DNA of 16,216 nucleotides from RGIG5612 sp045599965 (GTDB lineage Bacteria; Bacillota; Clostridia; Lachnospirales; Lachnospiraceae): the NCBI GenBank assembly GCA_045599965.1, contig JAZRXA010000008.1:1-16216 (forward strand), written 5' to 3'. Both the position numbers and the translations under genes were made by a program. The notes under the pieces are model-generated. The model was not told the DNA's origin and made no database searches. It worked only from the letters and a program-made list of their open reading frames with translations. Shown piece by piece: positions 7,248 to 15,170 of the stretch; the stretch's first letter is position 1, and every line of letters begins with the position of its first letter.

Positions 7248-7713
7248 GAGATTCGAGTTTGGCTTTTAATGGAGCATAAGCGTCGGCAGGGTTTTCTAAA
7301 GAAAGCACTGTTTTTTCCATAGGACACATATCATCGCCAGAACGGTTGATAATAAAAGGAACGACGTTTAACGCCTCGTAAGAAAAATCAGGATTATTTA
7401 ATTTCGCATTTTCTAGAATCTTAAAAGAGTGCTCGCTAGTTAGTTCACCAAAAATAAAAGAAGCGCCGCTATCAACTAAAAGCATAGCCGCAGCCTTGCC
7501 GATAACGCGATCAGCAACGATAGCGCCGTCGAAAAATTTTCGATCCACTTCAAGCATATCCATAATAGGAGCGATACCTTTTTTCTTTGATGAATAGATT
7601 TTGTAAGAAGGTTCGATACATGTACCGGCCTCTTTTACAAAAGCGATAAAGGTTTCGTCGCCATTAAGCAAGAGTTCTTTAATTTTTGAAATTTGTGCAC
7701 TCGAAATTTTCAT
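7231..7713 (-). CDS. DUF1893 protein (cytidine-deaminase-like fold family)
   Basis: A 160-residue protein of the DUF1893 family, whose structural representative TM1506 has a cytidine-deaminase-like fold with unknown activity. Family marks are DRVIGKAAAMLLVDSGA (68-84), ELTSEHSFKILE (90-101) and the C-terminal INRSGDDMCPMEKTV (122-136) with C130. The start is taken at the ATG 7713-7711, behind AAAGGA (7728-7723). A longer in-frame extension upstream has no ribosome site and would cross the promoter. The gene diverges from the MoaE-like gene across 70 bases and overlaps traX tail to tail by 17 bases. No substrate can be assigned. Confidence 0.82.
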   Translation of the reverse strand: MKISSAQISKIKELLLNGDETFIAFVKEAGTCIEPSYKIYSSKKKGIAPIMDMLEVDRKFFDGAIVADRVIGKAAAMLLVDSGASFIFGELTSEHSFKILENAKLNNPDFSYEALNVVPFIINRSGDDMCPMEKTVLSLENPADAYAPLKAKLESLKLNN

Positions 7714-7734
7714 GTGATATAATCCTTTATATAA

Positions 7735-7762
7735 ATTATAATAAAAATAGGTGAAATGACAA
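7735..7762 (-). promoter_or_regulatory. Sigma-A-type promoter for the DUF1893 gene
   Basis: On the minus strand TTGTCA (7762-7757) and a perfect TATAAT (7740-7735) are separated by 16 bases. Transcription would begin near 7728, giving a leader of about 15 bases with the ribosome site at its very start. A weaker divergent candidate for the MoaE-like gene, TTTTCA (7707-7712) with TATAAA (7730-7735) at 17-base spacing, partly overlaps it, so the two genes may compete for polymerase. Confidence 0.55.
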
Positions 7763-7783
7763 CAAGATAAAAAGGATATATTT

Positions 7784-8182
7784 ATGAAAAAACCTTCAAT
7801 GAAAAAATGGCTTAAAGAAGCCAAAAGTTATGTAAATGCAAAAAAATGTGGAATGTATCTTTTCCATATTGGAGTAGTAAGAGAAGATGCAAAAGCTAAA
7901 GTTAGATTTGCCGATGAAAAAGCAAACTCTGTTATTGCCATGAAAATAAGTTATGATGAAGCTAAAGTTAACGAGGCAATAGAAAGCACAAAAGAAATGG
8001 AAGGCATATATTTTGTTAAAGTATGGCTTGCAAAAGGAAGAAGAAGAGTCGGCAAAGAGATAATGTATGTGTTAGTGGGCGGAGATATTAGACCGCATGT
8101 AATAAAGGCGTTAAATTTCTTAGTAGATAAATTGAAAAATGAATGCATGGAAGAGGAAGAATTATTTTCCAGAGTCAAGTAA
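7784..8182 (+). CDS. MoaE-like protein (molybdopterin synthase large-subunit family)
   Basis: A 132-residue protein resembling MoaE, which with MoaD inserts sulfur into precursor Z to make molybdopterin. The matching parts are the N-terminal GVVREDAKAKV (30-40), the middle block MEGIYFVKVWLAKGRRRVGKE (72-92) and VLVGGDIRPHVIKALNFLVDKLK (96-118). Within these, the VG and the DKLK lysine (K118) align with MoaE. The usual C-terminal P-x-W-K-K-E block, which supplies a second catalytic lysine, is replaced by an acidic tail (ECMEEEELF), and the His-Arg pair appears as RPH. No MoaD, MoaA or MoaC gene is near. I read it as a family variant of uncertain activity. AAAGGA lies 7 bases before the ATG. 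Its last 21 bases overlap the convergent DHHW gene. Confidence 0.7.
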   Translation: MKKPSMKKWLKEAKSYVNAKKCGMYLFHIGVVREDAKAKVRFADEKANSVIAMKISYDEAKVNEAIESTKEMEGIYFVKVWLAKGRRRVGKEIMYVLVGGDIRPHVIKALNFLVDKLKNECMEEEELFSRVK

Positions 8183-9307
8183 AACGTCAGCAATATATTT
8201 ATCTGATACGAATGTGTTAGCTCCGTAGAGAATTAAAATATCAGTTGCTTCCGAAGTCTTAATAAGTTTTTCGCAATCATCGCTGTAGTAACGAGCATCA
8301 ACGATAGTGATTGTCTCGAAGTAAGGCAAAAGGAATTGAACGAACGCGTTCGCAAAAGAATCCTTAAAGATTACAATAGATCTATCATTATTATTAGTAG
8401 TTTTAATATTAACAAGAGGGTGGTTACCACCTAAGAAAACATCATATTTACTTTTTGATTCTAAAGAGGCGCTGCTATAAATAGTGGCGCTTTTTGAATG
8501 TAAGTCAGTATATTCAACAACATATTCAAAATCAGTAGTTTCTGGAACGTAAATATCTACATTATCAGTAACCTTAAAATTACCACTAGTAGAAGCCATA
8601 GTACCACTAAAATCTTTGGCAGCTCTCATAATATTGTAGTTCATAGACAAACTATCAATATCCATTGCTTTTGCAACTGAATCAAACGCATACTTTGCAC
8701 CAAGACTAGTCCAATGGTGATCACTCTTGTAATAAATATCTTCATATTTATGAGCCTTAAGAACGTCAGTAATATTAACAAAAATTAAGTAAGGCTCCAA
8801 TGTTTTTTGAGCAAATTCGATATCAGAAAGCTGGTCATGAATAGGGAAATAAACAGGGCGCAGATAATCGAGCACACTAACGCTATTAGGAACGAGTGTC
8901 ATATAAGTACGCTGAAGTGGATGGCTATCAGCAAACTTGGCTACTGCTAAAAGGTTCTTTGCATAAGTTTCATCAGGAACGGTTACGTCTTCGAAAAGAT
9001 AATTTCCGCATCCAAGCCAAACACCATTAAAGTTTTCATGTCCCGTATATTTATCAGTTAAGAATTTAAGAGAAATCCATTGATCGCGAAGGAAAAATTG
9101 GTCAGCAACAAAGTTTTCAGAATCACTCATAAATTTTCCAGAAGTTAAAGTATTTAAGGTAAACTCAGGAAATCCAGCTAAGGTACGATTTTCATTTTCT
9201 GAAAACGATTTATCATGCATCATAATAAGACATGCATCTGCAAAAATTATTACAGTTGCAAATATTATTAAAACACATTTAAAAATTCGTTTGTTTTGTC
9301 CTGCCAA
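8162..9307 (-). CDS. DHHW family protein (AlgJ/AlgX-like), surface polymer acylation
   Basis: A 381-residue protein with an N-terminal signal anchor (about residues 9-30) and an extracytoplasmic SGNH-related fold. It has the family motif KSDHHWT (194-200) and a KDSF nucleophile block (S317), matching the Asp-His...Ser arrangement of AlgJ/AlgX, which O-acetylate polysaccharide outside the membrane. The start is TTG at 9307-9305, placed 5 bases after AAGGAG; the next in-frame ATG is at residue 29, beyond the anchor. It is the last gene of the four-gene operon, 9 bases after the MBOAT gene. This supports a role as acceptor-side transferase for acyl groups delivered by the MBOAT. The modified polymer is unknown. 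Confidence 0.85.
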   Translation of the reverse strand: MAGQNKRIFKCVLIIFATVIIFADACLIMMHDKSFSENENRTLAGFPEFTLNTLTSGKFMSDSENFVADQFFLRDQWISLKFLTDKYTGHENFNGVWLGCGNYLFEDVTVPDETYAKNLLAVAKFADSHPLQRTYMTLVPNSVSVLDYLRPVYFPIHDQLSDIEFAQKTLEPYLIFVNITDVLKAHKYEDIYYKSDHHWTSLGAKYAFDSVAKAMDIDSLSMNYNIMRAAKDFSGTMASTSGNFKVTDNVDIYVPETTDFEYVVEYTDLHSKSATIYSSASLESKSKYDVFLGGNHPLVNIKTTNNNDRSIVIFKDSFANAFVQFLLPYFETITIVDARYYSDDCEKLIKTSEATDILILYGANTFVSDKYIADVLLDSGK

Positions 9308-9316
9308 AGTTTCTCC

Positions 9317-10729
9317 TTAGAATCTAAAATATAAGAATGGGTTGTAAGTAGAATTTACGAGATACGCAATAGATAAAATAAAAATTATTGCGTAACATGC
9401 AACACAAATTATATTAAAACCAATTCCTTTTTTAGAAGCAATTTTATTAAACAAATTCTTTATAACAGGGGTTGAACAAATACCACAAGCTATAAGAAGA
9501 ATTATATTCGTCTTAAAGAAGTAGAGCGTATCCATATTTGCAGCAGTGTTTCCTAACATGCCAAACATAGATTGGAAGTTTAAGCTAAGTTCTTGTATAG
9601 AGTTTGATGAGAATAAAAGCCATCCAAATAAAGTAACAATAATCGAGTAGATGTATTGGAAAACTTTAGGAAGCTTAGCAAGCCCTTTTCCATAAATATA
9701 TTTTTCGAGTATCAAAAGAATAGCATAGTAAAGTCCCCAAAGAACAAAGTTCCAAGCCGCACCATGCCAAAATCCAGTTAAGGCCCATACAACTAAAATA
9801 TTAAATATATGTCTTAAAGCGCCAACGCGATTTCCACCGAGAGGAATATAAAGATATTCTCTAAACCATGTGCCAAGCGAAATATGCCATCTGCGCCAAA
9901 ATTCAGTTGCACTAGTAGAGATGTATGGATAATCGAAGTTCTTCATGAAATCAAATCCGAGCATCTTACCTAAACCAATAGCCATATCTGAATATCCAGA
10001 AAAGTCAAAGTAAATCTGGAAAGTGAATGCTAAAACACCTAGCCATGTAGTAAGGGCAGCTCTAGAAGCTACCGGGGTAGCCATAACCTGGTCAAAAAGC
10101 ATTCCAACATTATTAGCAAGTAAAACTTTTTTAGCTAGGCCGACAATAAATAAAGTTGCGCCTTCGGCAATTTTATCTAGTTCTAAAGTACGCTCGTTAA
10201 GTTGTTCTTCAATATCCGCATAACGAACGATAGGGCCTGCAATAAGTTGTGGAAACATAGTAATGTATGCGCCAAAACTAATAATATTTTTTTGAACCTT
10301 CACATTGTTTTTGTAAACATCGATAACATATGAAAGTGTTTGGAATGTATAGAAAGAAATTCCAATTGGAAGCGCAAGCTCATATATCGGGATATTTACG
10401 CCCCACCATGAATTGATATTTTCAATAAGGAATCCGTAGTATTTAAAGAAACATAAAATACCAATATTAACTATGATGTTAAGAACGAAAGCAAGCTTTT
10501 TTAAGTTTGCTTTATCAATTTCGTTGTAATATGAAATACTTCTGGCAGATAAGTAGTTATAGACAATGCTAAACATCATCAAAAGGACGTAAACAGGTTC
10601 GCCCCATGCATAGAAAACAAGGCTCATTATAAGAAGAACCAAGTTCTTTAATTTGCGCGGAACAACATAATAAAGAATTAATGTTACCGGCAAGAATATG
10701 CAAATGAAAAATAAACTACTAAATACCAT
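9317..10729 (-). CDS. AlgI-like MBOAT family O-acyltransferase
   Basis: A 470-residue polytopic membrane protein of the MBOAT family, close in pattern to AlgI and DltB/PatA-type proteins that move acyl groups from the cytoplasm to extracytoplasmic carriers. Signature segments are FYAWGEP (39-45), LPIGISFYTFQTLSY (120-134), the FWRRWHISLGTWFREYLYIP block (277-296) with H282, and LTGFWHGAAWNFVLWG (317-332) with the invariant H322. Length is normal. The ATG follows the stop of the DUF4358 gene by 2 bases with no clear ribosome site, so translation is probably coupled. With the flanking SGNH and DHHW genes this forms a complete acylation module. Confidence 0.92.
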   Translation of the reverse strand: MVFSSLFFICIFLPVTLILYYVVPRKLKNLVLLIMSLVFYAWGEPVYVLLMMFSIVYNYLSARSISYYNEIDKANLKKLAFVLNIIVNIGILCFFKYYGFLIENINSWWGVNIPIYELALPIGISFYTFQTLSYVIDVYKNNVKVQKNIISFGAYITMFPQLIAGPIVRYADIEEQLNERTLELDKIAEGATLFIVGLAKKVLLANNVGMLFDQVMATPVASRAALTTWLGVLAFTFQIYFDFSGYSDMAIGLGKMLGFDFMKNFDYPYISTSATEFWRRWHISLGTWFREYLYIPLGGNRVGALRHIFNILVVWALTGFWHGAAWNFVLWGLYYAILLILEKYIYGKGLAKLPKVFQYIYSIIVTLFGWLLFSSNSIQELSLNFQSMFGMLGNTAANMDTLYFFKTNIILLIACGICSTPVIKNLFNKIASKKGIGFNIICVACYAIIFILSIAYLVNSTYNPFLYFRF

Positions 10730-10731
10730 AA

Positions 10732-11217
10732 TTAAAGTACTTTCTTAAAAGCCTCATCTATCTTAGTTGCATCAGGACTAACAACGTAGAGCGCATAGCC
10801 ACCAGAGATGTCTAACAAATAATCTTTTGAAAGATCGTATTGCTCAGGAGCATAGCCCTTAAAGGCAGACTTTTTAGATTCAACTCTTTCTTCAATAGCC
10901 GCTCTTATTTCGGCTTCTTGCGAAGAGTCTTTAAGTTTTATAAGCAAAATTTCTTCTGCATCCATGCTAGTTACAGGTGTATAGATGAGCACATCTTCAT
11001 AATCTTCAGCATTAAGGTTGTAATACTTTTTAAGAAACCTATTTGTGCTTTCTTGCATGCTTTCTGAATCTATAGCTTTTGTAACAGCTTTTTTAACTTT
11101 GCTAAAAGGTGTATCGCTAGGCGCAGGTTTTCTAAACACGAAAAAGAAGATAGCAAAAACTAAAGCTATGAAGAGAATGATTCTTATAATTGTAAAAATT
11201 TTGTTCTTAGTTTTCAT
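10732..11217 (-). CDS. DUF4358 membrane-anchored protein
   Basis: A 161-residue protein with one N-terminal hydrophobic segment (about 8-28) and no lipobox cysteine, so probably a signal-anchored extracytoplasmic protein. The body matches DUF4358: YEDVLIYTPVTSMDAEEILL (73-92), then KDSSQEAEIRAAIEERVESKK and a C-terminal GGYALYVVS strand. Function is unknown for the family. It starts 11 bases inside the 3' end of the tandem-SGNH gene and ends 2 bases before the MBOAT gene, so it belongs to the acylation operon. I infer an accessory role at the membrane surface. Confidence 0.8.
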   Translation of the reverse strand: MKTKNKIFTIIRIILFIALVFAIFFFVFRKPAPSDTPFSKVKKAVTKAIDSESMQESTNRFLKKYYNLNAEDYEDVLIYTPVTSMDAEEILLIKLKDSSQEAEIRAAIEERVESKKSAFKGYAPEQYDLSKDYLLDISGGYALYVVSPDATKIDEAFKKVL

Positions 11218-12595
11218 GCGTCAAAATGTTTTTTAATATGGCTCTTGCCCAAAGAGGGTAGAAAGCAGGTTTAAAGTGAACACCATCGCCACGATATAAA
11301 TCTTGGTGTGCATCACACAACTCAGTTATATTAATATAATTAATTCCGTGCTCTTTACAATAAGCTTCGTTATATTCGTTCCAAGGGTAGGCTAAAGCCC
11401 AACTAGGAGCCCTATCATATTCCGAAGCCAATGAAGGAGGAATTGAATTAACGTAAATTCTTGTATTAGGTGAAAGCTCTTTTAGTTTATTTATAAAGCC
11501 TTCAAAGTCACTCATATATTTTTCAACGCCGTAGCGTCCGAAACGGCCAAGGTCATTAACTCCGTAGCAAAGGAGCAAAGCTCTAGGTTTAGCAGAAGCA
11601 ACCCTATCATAGATTTCAGGAATATCATAAATTGTTTTGCTGTATCCTGAGAAATTTAAGTGTTGCGGATAGAATCCAAAAGCAGAAAACTCCGCGCCAC
11701 GAGAATCGCCAGCAATTACAAGTCCGAATTGCTCCAATGTTGTCCATACTTGGTCATCTTGCATAGCATCAACTCTTCCGCCACCTTCTTGCTCAGTTAT
11801 TGCGTTAAGAAGAACTTTTCCCCATATAGGATAAAAGCCTGGGAAGAAATGCATTCCGTCTGCACCATAAAAATTTGCGTTGGCTTGGCAATAAGGCGAC
11901 ATATCAATAAATGTATAACCTTCATTATCACACAATTGTTTAAGTGCTTCATTCCTACTAGGGATAACAGCATATCCAGAACGTTTTGAAACAACTGTAT
12001 CTGTCACACTCAAAATAGAAGTTAAATAAATATTAGCATTTGGATGTTGAGCTTTTATAAGACCTAAATAATAACTAACATCAGCAACATATTTTGCGGT
12101 TTTATCAGCGAAAAGAGATTCTGAGAGTTGGTATGCAATTTCGTTTAGGCCACATGAAACGACAATGTTTCTAGGGTTAAGAGATTTAAGCTGTGGCAAA
12201 ATAGAAGGGACATTGCCAACACCCCATCCAATACCAGTAAGAACTCTAGAAGGGTCCATAAATCCAAAAGCAGAAAAGCCTTCCGCTCTAGAATCACCAA
12301 AAATAACAGTCCCAAGATCTGCTAGATTTTGGAAAATTTTTTCTTGTGCAATTTCATCTGCTAAAATCAATTTTTGACGATTGTTTTCAAAAATTTTATC
12401 TTCGATAGGAGCGATGTCGATAGCTTCGGCTTCTTTAATATAAGAAAGCGCCAAGTTTTGCTTGGTGCTTGTTTTAGTAGTAGAACTTGTCGGCGTTGAA
12501 ATCATTTGTGCAATTCCAACAATTAGCATTGATAATATTACAATAATAACGATTACCGCTATTATAAATTTTTTGTGTTTTGATAACTTTTTCAT
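11207..12595 (-). CDS. Membrane-anchored protein with two tandem SGNH/GDSL domains
   Basis: A 462-residue protein: short basic N-terminus, one transmembrane segment (about 9-31), a Ser/Thr-rich linker and two SGNH hydrolase domains of about 170 residues. Domain 1 has FGDSR (S102), G124/G127 in GWGVGN, CGLNE (N151) and DGMHF (D246, H249). Domain 2 has AGDSR (S298), GYSKT, YGVND (N347) and DGVHF (D437, H440). Both keep the catalytic Ser, Asn and Asp-x-x-His, and both end with a similar FxPxFYP(I/L)W block, so an internal duplication is likely. SGNH proteins act as esterases or as O-acetyl transferases on surface polymers. First gene of the operon, it may transfer or trim acyl groups. No ribosome site precedes the ATG. 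Confidence 0.85.
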   Translation of the reverse strand: MKKLSKHKKFIIAVIVIIVILSMLIVGIAQMISTPTSSTTKTSTKQNLALSYIKEAEAIDIAPIEDKIFENNRQKLILADEIAQEKIFQNLADLGTVIFGDSRAEGFSAFGFMDPSRVLTGIGWGVGNVPSILPQLKSLNPRNIVVSCGLNEIAYQLSESLFADKTAKYVADVSYYLGLIKAQHPNANIYLTSILSVTDTVVSKRSGYAVIPSRNEALKQLCDNEGYTFIDMSPYCQANANFYGADGMHFFPGFYPIWGKVLLNAITEQEGGGRVDAMQDDQVWTTLEQFGLVIAGDSRGAEFSAFGFYPQHLNFSGYSKTIYDIPEIYDRVASAKPRALLLCYGVNDLGRFGRYGVEKYMSDFEGFINKLKELSPNTRIYVNSIPPSLASEYDRAPSWALAYPWNEYNEAYCKEHGINYINITELCDAHQDLYRGDGVHFKPAFYPLWARAILKNILTHEN

Positions 12596-12605
12596 ACCAT
12601 ATATT

Positions 12606-12633
12606 ATTATAAGGTAAGAAAAGCCAATGTCAA
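12606..12633 (-). promoter_or_regulatory. Near-consensus sigma-A promoter of the acylation operon
   Basis: On the minus strand a perfect TTGACA (12633-12628) and a perfect TATAAT (12611-12606) are separated by 16 bases. The predicted transcription start falls near 12599, only about 4 bases before the ATG at 12595-12593. The bases between carry no Shine-Dalgarno sequence. Confidence 0.75.
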
Positions 12634-12690
12634 TTTAAATATTGTGAAATTACTAGGAAATGAGCCGGAGCATGAACTAGAATAATACTT

Positions 12691-12718
12691 TTGATTTTTT
12701 ACGCAAAAATGATAAAAT
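12691..12718 (+). promoter_or_regulatory. Probable promoter of the metG operon
   Basis: TTGATT (12691-12696) and TAAAAT (12713-12718) are 16 bases apart, giving a start near 12725 and a leader of about 40 bases. The leader ends in GAGG five bases before the metG ATG. It is too short for a T-box riboswitch and shows no T-box sequence. Confidence 0.5.
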
Positions 12719-12766
12719 AAAAAAGCAAAAAACTGGTGGCCCATTCGCCCCAAGAAAGAGGAAAAA

Positions 12767-14338
12767 ATGAAAAAACCCTATTATATTACAACGGCTATAG
12801 CTTATACATCTGGCAAGCCACATATCGGTAACACTTATGAAATTATTTTAGCGGACGCAATCGCTCGCTTTAGAAAAATGGAAGGCTACGATGTTAGATT
12901 CCAAACCGGAACCGACGAGCATGGCCAAAAAATTGAAGATAAAGCTAAGGCAGCAGGCCTTGAGCCAAAAGAGTTCGTAGATAAAACAGCAGCAGAAGTA
13001 AAAAGAATTTGGGATTTAATGAATACTTCTTATGATCGCTTTATCCGTACAACAGATCCAGATCATGAAAAGCAAATCCAAAAGATTTTCAAGAAACTTT
13101 ATGATCAAGGCGATATCTACAAAGGCTCTTATGAGGGAATGTATTGTAAGGAGTGCGAAGCCTTTTATACAGAAAGCCAAATTAAGGACGGCGTTTGCCC
13201 AGACTGTGGCATGGAAGTTCATCCAGCAAAAGAGGAAGCTTACTTCTTTAAGATGAGTAAATACGCTGATAAGCTTATAGAACACATCGAAACTCATCCA
13301 GAGTTTATCCAGCCAGAATCACGTAAAAATGAGATGATGAACAACTTCCTTAAACCAGGACTTCAAGACCTTTGTGTTTCAAGAACATCGTTTAAGTGGG
13401 GAATCCCAGTAGACTTTGACCCGGATCATGTTGTGTACGTTTGGATTGATGCGCTTTCAAACTATATTACGGGACTTGATTTTGATATGGATGGAAACAG
13501 CGGCGAACTTTTTGAAAAATATTGGCCGGCAGATCTACACTTAATTGGAAAAGATATTTTGCGTTTCCATACAATTTATTGGCCAATTATGCTTATGGCA
13601 TTAGGAATCGAACTTCCAAAGCAAATCTTTGGTCATCCTTGGCTATTACTTGGCGAAGGTAAAATGAGCAAGTCTAAGGGCAACGTAATTTATGCAGATG
13701 ACTTAGTTAAAATTTTCGGCGTAGATGCTGTTAGATATTTTGTTATCCATGAGATGCCTTTTGAAAACGATGGCACAATCACATGGGAACTTATGGTAGA
13801 AAGAGTTAACTCTGACCTTGCTAACACGCTTGGAAACTTAGTAAATAGAACAATTTCAATGTCGAATAAATATTTTGACGGCGTTGTTGCAAACAAGGAT
13901 GTGCAAGGCGGCGTTGATGAAGACTTTAAGAGCGTTATTACATCTACACGCGATAAAGCAGTTGAAAAGATGAGTTCTCTTCATGCTGCGGACGCAATGA
14001 GTGAGATTTGGAATCTCTTTAAGCGTTGCAACAAATATATTGATGAGACAGAACCTTGGGTTCTTGCTAAAGATGAAGCTAGTAAAGATCGCTTGGCAAC
14101 AGTTCTTTATAACTTAATTGAAGGCATCGCTATTGGTGCAAGTTTAATTAAACCATTTATGCCTGAAACATCAGAAAAGATTTTAGCTCAAATTAATACA
14201 AACGAAAGAGCTTTTGAAGATATGGATAAGTTTGGACTCTATCCATCTGGACAAAAAGTTACTGACGCTCCAGAAATTTTATTTGCCCGCTTAAAACTCG
14301 AAGAAGTATTAGAACAAGTAGATGAGTTAAATAAATAG
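12767..14338 (+). CDS. metG: Methionyl-tRNA synthetase, short form
   Basis: A class I aminoacyl-tRNA synthetase that charges methionine onto tRNA-Met in the cytoplasm. The HIGH-type signature is HIGN (19-22) and the second is KMSKS (299-303). One zinc knuckle is formed by C127, C130, C144 and C147. FQTGTDEHG (45-53) and the tryptophan-rich VYVWIDALSNY block (223-233) are typical. The 523 residues end after the anticodon-binding helical domain, so the C-terminal EMAP/Trbp tRNA-binding domain found in many bacterial MetG proteins (about 640-670 residues) is absent. This short form exists in several lineages. It is followed by tatD after 8 bases, an order common in Firmicutes. Confidence 0.96.
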   Translation: MKKPYYITTAIAYTSGKPHIGNTYEIILADAIARFRKMEGYDVRFQTGTDEHGQKIEDKAKAAGLEPKEFVDKTAAEVKRIWDLMNTSYDRFIRTTDPDHEKQIQKIFKKLYDQGDIYKGSYEGMYCKECEAFYTESQIKDGVCPDCGMEVHPAKEEAYFFKMSKYADKLIEHIETHPEFIQPESRKNEMMNNFLKPGLQDLCVSRTSFKWGIPVDFDPDHVVYVWIDALSNYITGLDFDMDGNSGELFEKYWPADLHLIGKDILRFHTIYWPIMLMALGIELPKQIFGHPWLLLGEGKMSKSKGNVIYADDLVKIFGVDAVRYFVIHEMPFENDGTITWELMVERVNSDLANTLGNLVNRTISMSNKYFDGVVANKDVQGGVDEDFKSVITSTRDKAVEKMSSLHAADAMSEIWNLFKRCNKYIDETEPWVLAKDEASKDRLATVLYNLIEGIAIGASLIKPFMPETSEKILAQINTNERAFEDMDKFGLYPSGQKVTDAPEILFARLKLEEVLEQVDELNK

Positions 14339-14346
14339 AGGAAATT

Positions 14347-15123
14347 ATGCATAAAATTTTTGACACACATGCACATTATGATGATCATGATTTCGATAAA
14401 GACCGAAAGGCATTGCTTCTCGGTCTTTTAGATAATGGCGTTGAATATGTAATGAATGTTTCTGCAAGAGTAGATGAGATAAAAAATTCTATTGTATTTG
14501 CTGAAGCATTCGATTTTTTCTATGCAGCAGTAGGCGTTCATCCTTCGGAAGTATATGAACTTACTGACAAAGATTTTGAGTACATAGAAAACGCATTGCA
14601 ACATAGGAAAGTTAAAGCTGTTGGTGAAATTGGCTTAGATTATCACTACGAAGATACAAAAAAAGATTTGCAAAAAGAATGGTTCGTTAAGCAAATCGAA
14701 TTGGCAAAGAAACATGACCTTCCTATTATTGTGCATAGTAGAGATGCGGCAGCAGACACATTAGATATAATAAAAGAAACATCTGCAAAAGATGTTGGCG
14801 GAGTAATACATTGCTTTTCTTATGAAAAAGAAATGGCAAAGATTTATCTTGATATGGGATTTTATATCGGAATTGGCGGAGTGCTCACATTTAAAAATTC
14901 GCGCAAACTTATAGAAGTGGTAGAGATGATGCCGATGGATAGACTTTTATTAGAAACCGACTGCCCATACCTTGCACCCGAACCTTTTAGAGGTCAAAGA
15001 AATGATTCAACACTTCTTAAATATGTTGTTACTAAGATTGCGGAAATCAAAAATTTAGATGAAGATGAAGTAAGAAGAATTACTTCTGAAAACGCAAAGA
15101 GAATGTATAAAATAGAAGCTTAA
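14347..15123 (+). CDS. tatD: TatD family metal-dependent DNase
   Basis: A 258-residue TIM-barrel hydrolase of the TatD/YcfH family, a metal-dependent deoxyribonuclease acting in the cytoplasm. Metal ligands are visible at H8 and H10 (DTHAH), E94 (GEIGLDYH), H130 (IIVHSRD), H155 (GVIHCFS) and D205 (LETDCPYLAPEPFRG). Length matches the family. GAGGAAATT places a good ribosome site just before the ATG. The gene sits between metG and rsmA, its usual place in Firmicutes. Confidence 0.94.
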   Translation: MHKIFDTHAHYDDHDFDKDRKALLLGLLDNGVEYVMNVSARVDEIKNSIVFAEAFDFFYAAVGVHPSEVYELTDKDFEYIENALQHRKVKAVGEIGLDYHYEDTKKDLQKEWFVKQIELAKKHDLPIIVHSRDAAADTLDIIKETSAKDVGGVIHCFSYEKEMAKIYLDMGFYIGIGGVLTFKNSRKLIEVVEMMPMDRLLLETDCPYLAPEPFRGQRNDSTLLKYVVTKIAEIKNLDEDEVRRITSENAKRMYKIEA

Positions 15124-15170
15124 TAAGTAAAAATTTGCCGGAACATGTCCAAAAAAACAAAGGAGAAACT

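Noticed and set aside
7714..7824. 37-codon N-terminal extension of the DUF1893 protein
   Set aside because: It crosses a good promoter, lacks a ribosome site, and the family's N-terminus fits the ATG at 7713.
12719..12766. T-box or other riboswitch before metG
   Set aside because: The leader is only about 40 bases and no T-box sequence, specifier stem or terminator is present.
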